Source of the DNA: Clytia hemisphaerica
Lineage: Eukaryota; Cnidaria; Hydrozoa; Leptothecata; Clytiidae
Reading direction: 5' to 3'
Length of the DNA stretch: 64,000 bases
Assembly: GCA_902728285.1 (NCBI GenBank)
Contig: CACVBU010000276.1
Coordinates: 658,458 to 722,457 of the forward strand
Below are positions 63,593 to 64,000 of this stretch, in pieces. The notes below the pieces were generated by a model. The model ran no database searches. It was not told where the DNA came from and was given only the letters and a program-made list of their open reading frames with translations. The first letter of the stretch is position 1. Each line of letters opens with the position of its first letter. The position numbers and the translations under genes are program-made.

Positions 63593-64000
63593 CTGTAAGG
63601 AAAAAGACTAGTCTGTTTAAAGATATTTTAACGATATGGAGTCACACCTCATTTGATGACGAAGCTTTTTTAATTAACAGAATTAACAAAATTAATATTA
63701 GAACTTCTCAAAATTTATGCTCGCGCAGTAGGGCGAGAATATTTTTCTTCCTTTTTCTTAAAAGTTGATCTGCAATCAAATGGTAGGGGGATACGTTAAT
63801 TCATGACCTTTAATAAAGATGAACAAAAAAGTGACTTATTGGTCGAAATTTTGGTTGTTGAAAACAAACAGGATTTCAGTTCGGACACAATCTTACTTGC
63901 ACATAACAAAAGAACTGGAGTTGTTGAAAATCAAGGGGATAGTAATACGGGAACATTTAAAATTTTTCACCGTAGATTATTGGAAAAAGCTTTTCGCCGC
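63593..64000. other. Right-edge intron of the minus-strand hydrolase
   Basis: Presumed intron upstream of the last ABHD exon. No further exon or repeat was recognised up to the window edge. Confidence 0.45.

Overview
The window is animal nuclear DNA. It is AT-rich, its genes are interrupted by many GT-AG introns, the proteins are strongly metazoan (a JNK kinase with a TPY loop, an intracellular ARM/fibronectin-III protein), and most introns and intergenic gaps carry short terminal-inverted-repeat (MITE-like) transposons. Vertebrate-scale introns are absent, so an invertebrate is the best guess. The phylum cannot be fixed from the sequence alone. Six genes can be supported, and I rebuilt exon by exon the coding frame of all but the last.

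Layout: (1) 3137-11799 (+) MCM3, a subunit of the replicative helicase, 19 coding exons; the first ~28 codons lie in an exon I could not find. (2) 12935-28522 (+) a 734-residue ARM-repeat / three-FN3 protein of unknown function, 16 exons. (3) 19385-23035 (-) a five-exon, 256-residue gene of unknown function nested antisense in the 5.5-kb intron 8 of gene 2. (4) 41721-46943 (+) PSMD14/Rpn11, the proteasome-lid deubiquitinase, complete, with a 13-nt microexon. (5) 49009-55925 (+) a JNK-type MAP kinase, complete, with a further intron in its 3' UTR. (6) 63420-63592 (-) the last coding exon of an ABHD1/ABHD3-type alpha/beta hydrolase that continues beyond the right edge.

Between genes 2 and 4 is a 13-kb stretch without a recognisable gene. 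It holds a 1.6-kb TTAA-flanked element, a PIF/Harbinger-like element, a hAT-like element, a minisatellite and several short-motif clusters. At least ten MITE-like families occur; some have copies 40-50 kb apart in the window.

The genes look like ordinary housekeeping and signalling neighbours rather than a functional cluster. The most unusual structure is in the ARM-FN3 gene, where four independent local duplications each span or abut a splice site: a seven-copy array of the exon 3 acceptor, a five-copy array starting at the exon 6 donor, a duplicated exon 10 end with its donor, and a duplicated block next to the exon 4 acceptor.
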